Source: Candidatus Poribacteria bacterium (lineage in GTDB: Bacteria > Poribacteria > WGA-4E > WGA-3G). From it: DNA of 6,482 nt. The stretch lies in assembly GCA_009842375.1 (NCBI GenBank), contig VYFM01000127.1:1-6482 (forward strand), written 5' to 3'. Shown here in pieces: positions 5,807 through 6,482 of the stretch. Under the pieces are notes generated by a model, which saw only the letters and a program-made list of their open reading frames with translations, had not been told where the DNA came from and searched no databases. A program made the translations under genes and the position numbers. Position 1 is the first letter of the stretch; each line of letters starts with the position of its first letter.

Positions 5807-6429
5807 GCTCATTTCTCCTTGTAAGGGATGTTGGTAACTGTATATCTTTTCGATAGAACTATCTATCGCATCTTCAACTAATAAATCGTATTGTTTTAAT
5901 CTTTGTTTTGCGCGTCGTAGTCTACTCTTAACGGTGTTTTGGGGGACACCAATTAGCTACTGATTTAAGCAAATGTACAAGAATAAAAATAGTGGAGGGT
6001 GATTAATTGGTGATCACTTTCCTTTAGTTTTGAAAGTAGTTTTTTAACTAATTCGCGTTGTGCAACAGCAGTATCTCTCTCGTTTTCCAAAGCCACATAC
6101 CGTGAATAGGGATCTGTTTCTGTATTTATTGTATGGCTTTTCCGTAACAATTCGGACATTGAACTATTTTTTCGGAACCATGCTACACAGAGATAATTGG
6201 CAATAGCAAAAATCCATTTCGAAAACTTCGTCGGGTTTCTCAGCTTTCCCAGATTCTGATACACCTCTAAAAATGTTTCCTGTGTAATGTCTTCAGCGAT
6301 GTGGAAATCTCCAATTTTCCGATATGTGTATGCATGAAGCTGCCTTTTGTATTTGCTCACTAAATTAGCAAAGGCAGCTTCATTACCTGCAAGTGTGGAT
6401 TGAATCAACACAACATCGTCCGTTTTCAT
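5807..6429 (-). pseudogene. Broken ECF sigma-70 family factor, formerly in frame with the S9-like gene
   Basis: From the ATG at 6429 the frame encodes an ECF sigma region 2 (GDFHIAEDITQETFLEVYQ, 40-58) and the start of region 4 (LLSKLKESDHQLITLHYF, 131-148). The helix-turn-helix is then destroyed. TAA at 5965-5967 replaces Glu155 of the paralogue, a second TAA at 5953-5955 replaces Tyr159, and one base is missing around 5949-5950 (TTGGTG where TTGGGTG is expected). Beyond this, in the shifted frame, GVPQNTVKSRLRRAKQRLKQY continues the region 4 recognition helix and a 29-residue tail runs into the S9 start without a stop. Residues just before the first stop (YSCTFA) also diverge from the paralogue's DEMTSA. 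The 154-residue remnant could still be translated and might bind core polymerase, but it lacks promoter -35 recognition. It has the same 15-base leader as the intact paralogue. Confidence 0.85.
5815..5820 (-). promoter_or_regulatory. Shine-Dalgarno sequence of the S9-like gene, inside the former sigma frame
   Basis: AAGGAG on the minus strand is part of the codons for Gln-Gly-Glu at the end of the sigma remnant. It lies 8 nt before the ATG at 5806 and 2 nt before the ATG at 5812, which favours 5806. It matches the internal site at 2628-2634 in the other cassette. Confidence 0.7.
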
Positions 6430-6441
6430 CTGACATCTCCA
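6427..6441 (-). promoter_or_regulatory. Conserved initiation leader of the sigma pseudogene
   Basis: The minus strand reads TGGAGATGTCAGATG, identical to 3241-3255 before the intact sigma gene. Upstream identity stops at once, so the match is limited to the ribosome-binding site, spacer and start codon. Confidence 0.55.
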
Positions 6442-6482
6442 GATAGGTTGTAATAAATGGATAAGTTGTTTCGGGGTAGGAA

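Noticed and set aside
5807..5970. Programmed frameshift joining sigma and S9 frames
   Set aside because: Two in-frame TAA codons, not only a frame change, lie between the parts, and the residues just before the first stop have also diverged from the conserved helix. Loss of function explains this better than recoding.

Overview
The window looks like chromosomal DNA from an uncultured bacterium, AT-rich in its intergenic parts. A LamG-fold secreted protein, a phytanoyl-CoA dioxygenase-like (PhyH) protein, ECF sigma factors carrying C-terminal extensions, an S9 peptidase-like protein and a dispersed GTAGGT..TCCGAC type inverted repeat occur together here. This combination reminds me most of Candidatus Poribacteria or a neighbouring lineage. 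That placement rests on gene content and recall, not on a search, so it is tentative.

Layout. Positions 1-353 are an AT-rich non-coding leader with an extended -10 promoter. They precede a plus-strand gene for a secreted LamG-domain protein (354-1139). Everything else is on the minus strand. Reading in the direction of transcription from the right edge: a broken ECF sigma factor gene (6429 down to about 5807), then an S9-family prolyl-oligopeptidase-like gene (5806-3599), then a 355-bp gap holding a 32-bp-arm inverted repeat and an intrinsic-terminator-like hairpin. Next come an intact ECF sigma factor with a coiled-coil plus winged-helix C-terminal half (3243-2056) and a PhyH-family dioxygenase (1969-1136). 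The dioxygenase stop codon overlaps the LamG stop codon by 4 bp, tail to tail.

Main observation. The two sigma loci are paralogues that align without gaps from their start codons to residue 209. At residue 209 each has a methionine preceded, at the same 8-nt distance, by a strong Shine-Dalgarno sequence lying inside the sigma reading frame. After that methionine the two proteins are unrelated: coiled coil plus winged helix in one, S9 beta-propeller plus hydrolase in the other. In the left cassette (3243-2056) the reading frame is open throughout. In the right cassette the sigma part has two nonsense codons and a 1-base loss, and restoring one base puts it in frame with the peptidase gene. This suggests a modular family: an ECF sigma domain joined in frame to an exchangeable cargo that can also be translated alone from an internal start.

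The S9-like cargo has lost the catalytic serine (GxSxGG reads G-Y-G-Y-G-G) while keeping the Asp and His regions, so it is probably not an active serine peptidase. The right cassette may therefore be decaying, or its cargo may have been repurposed as a non-catalytic binding protein.
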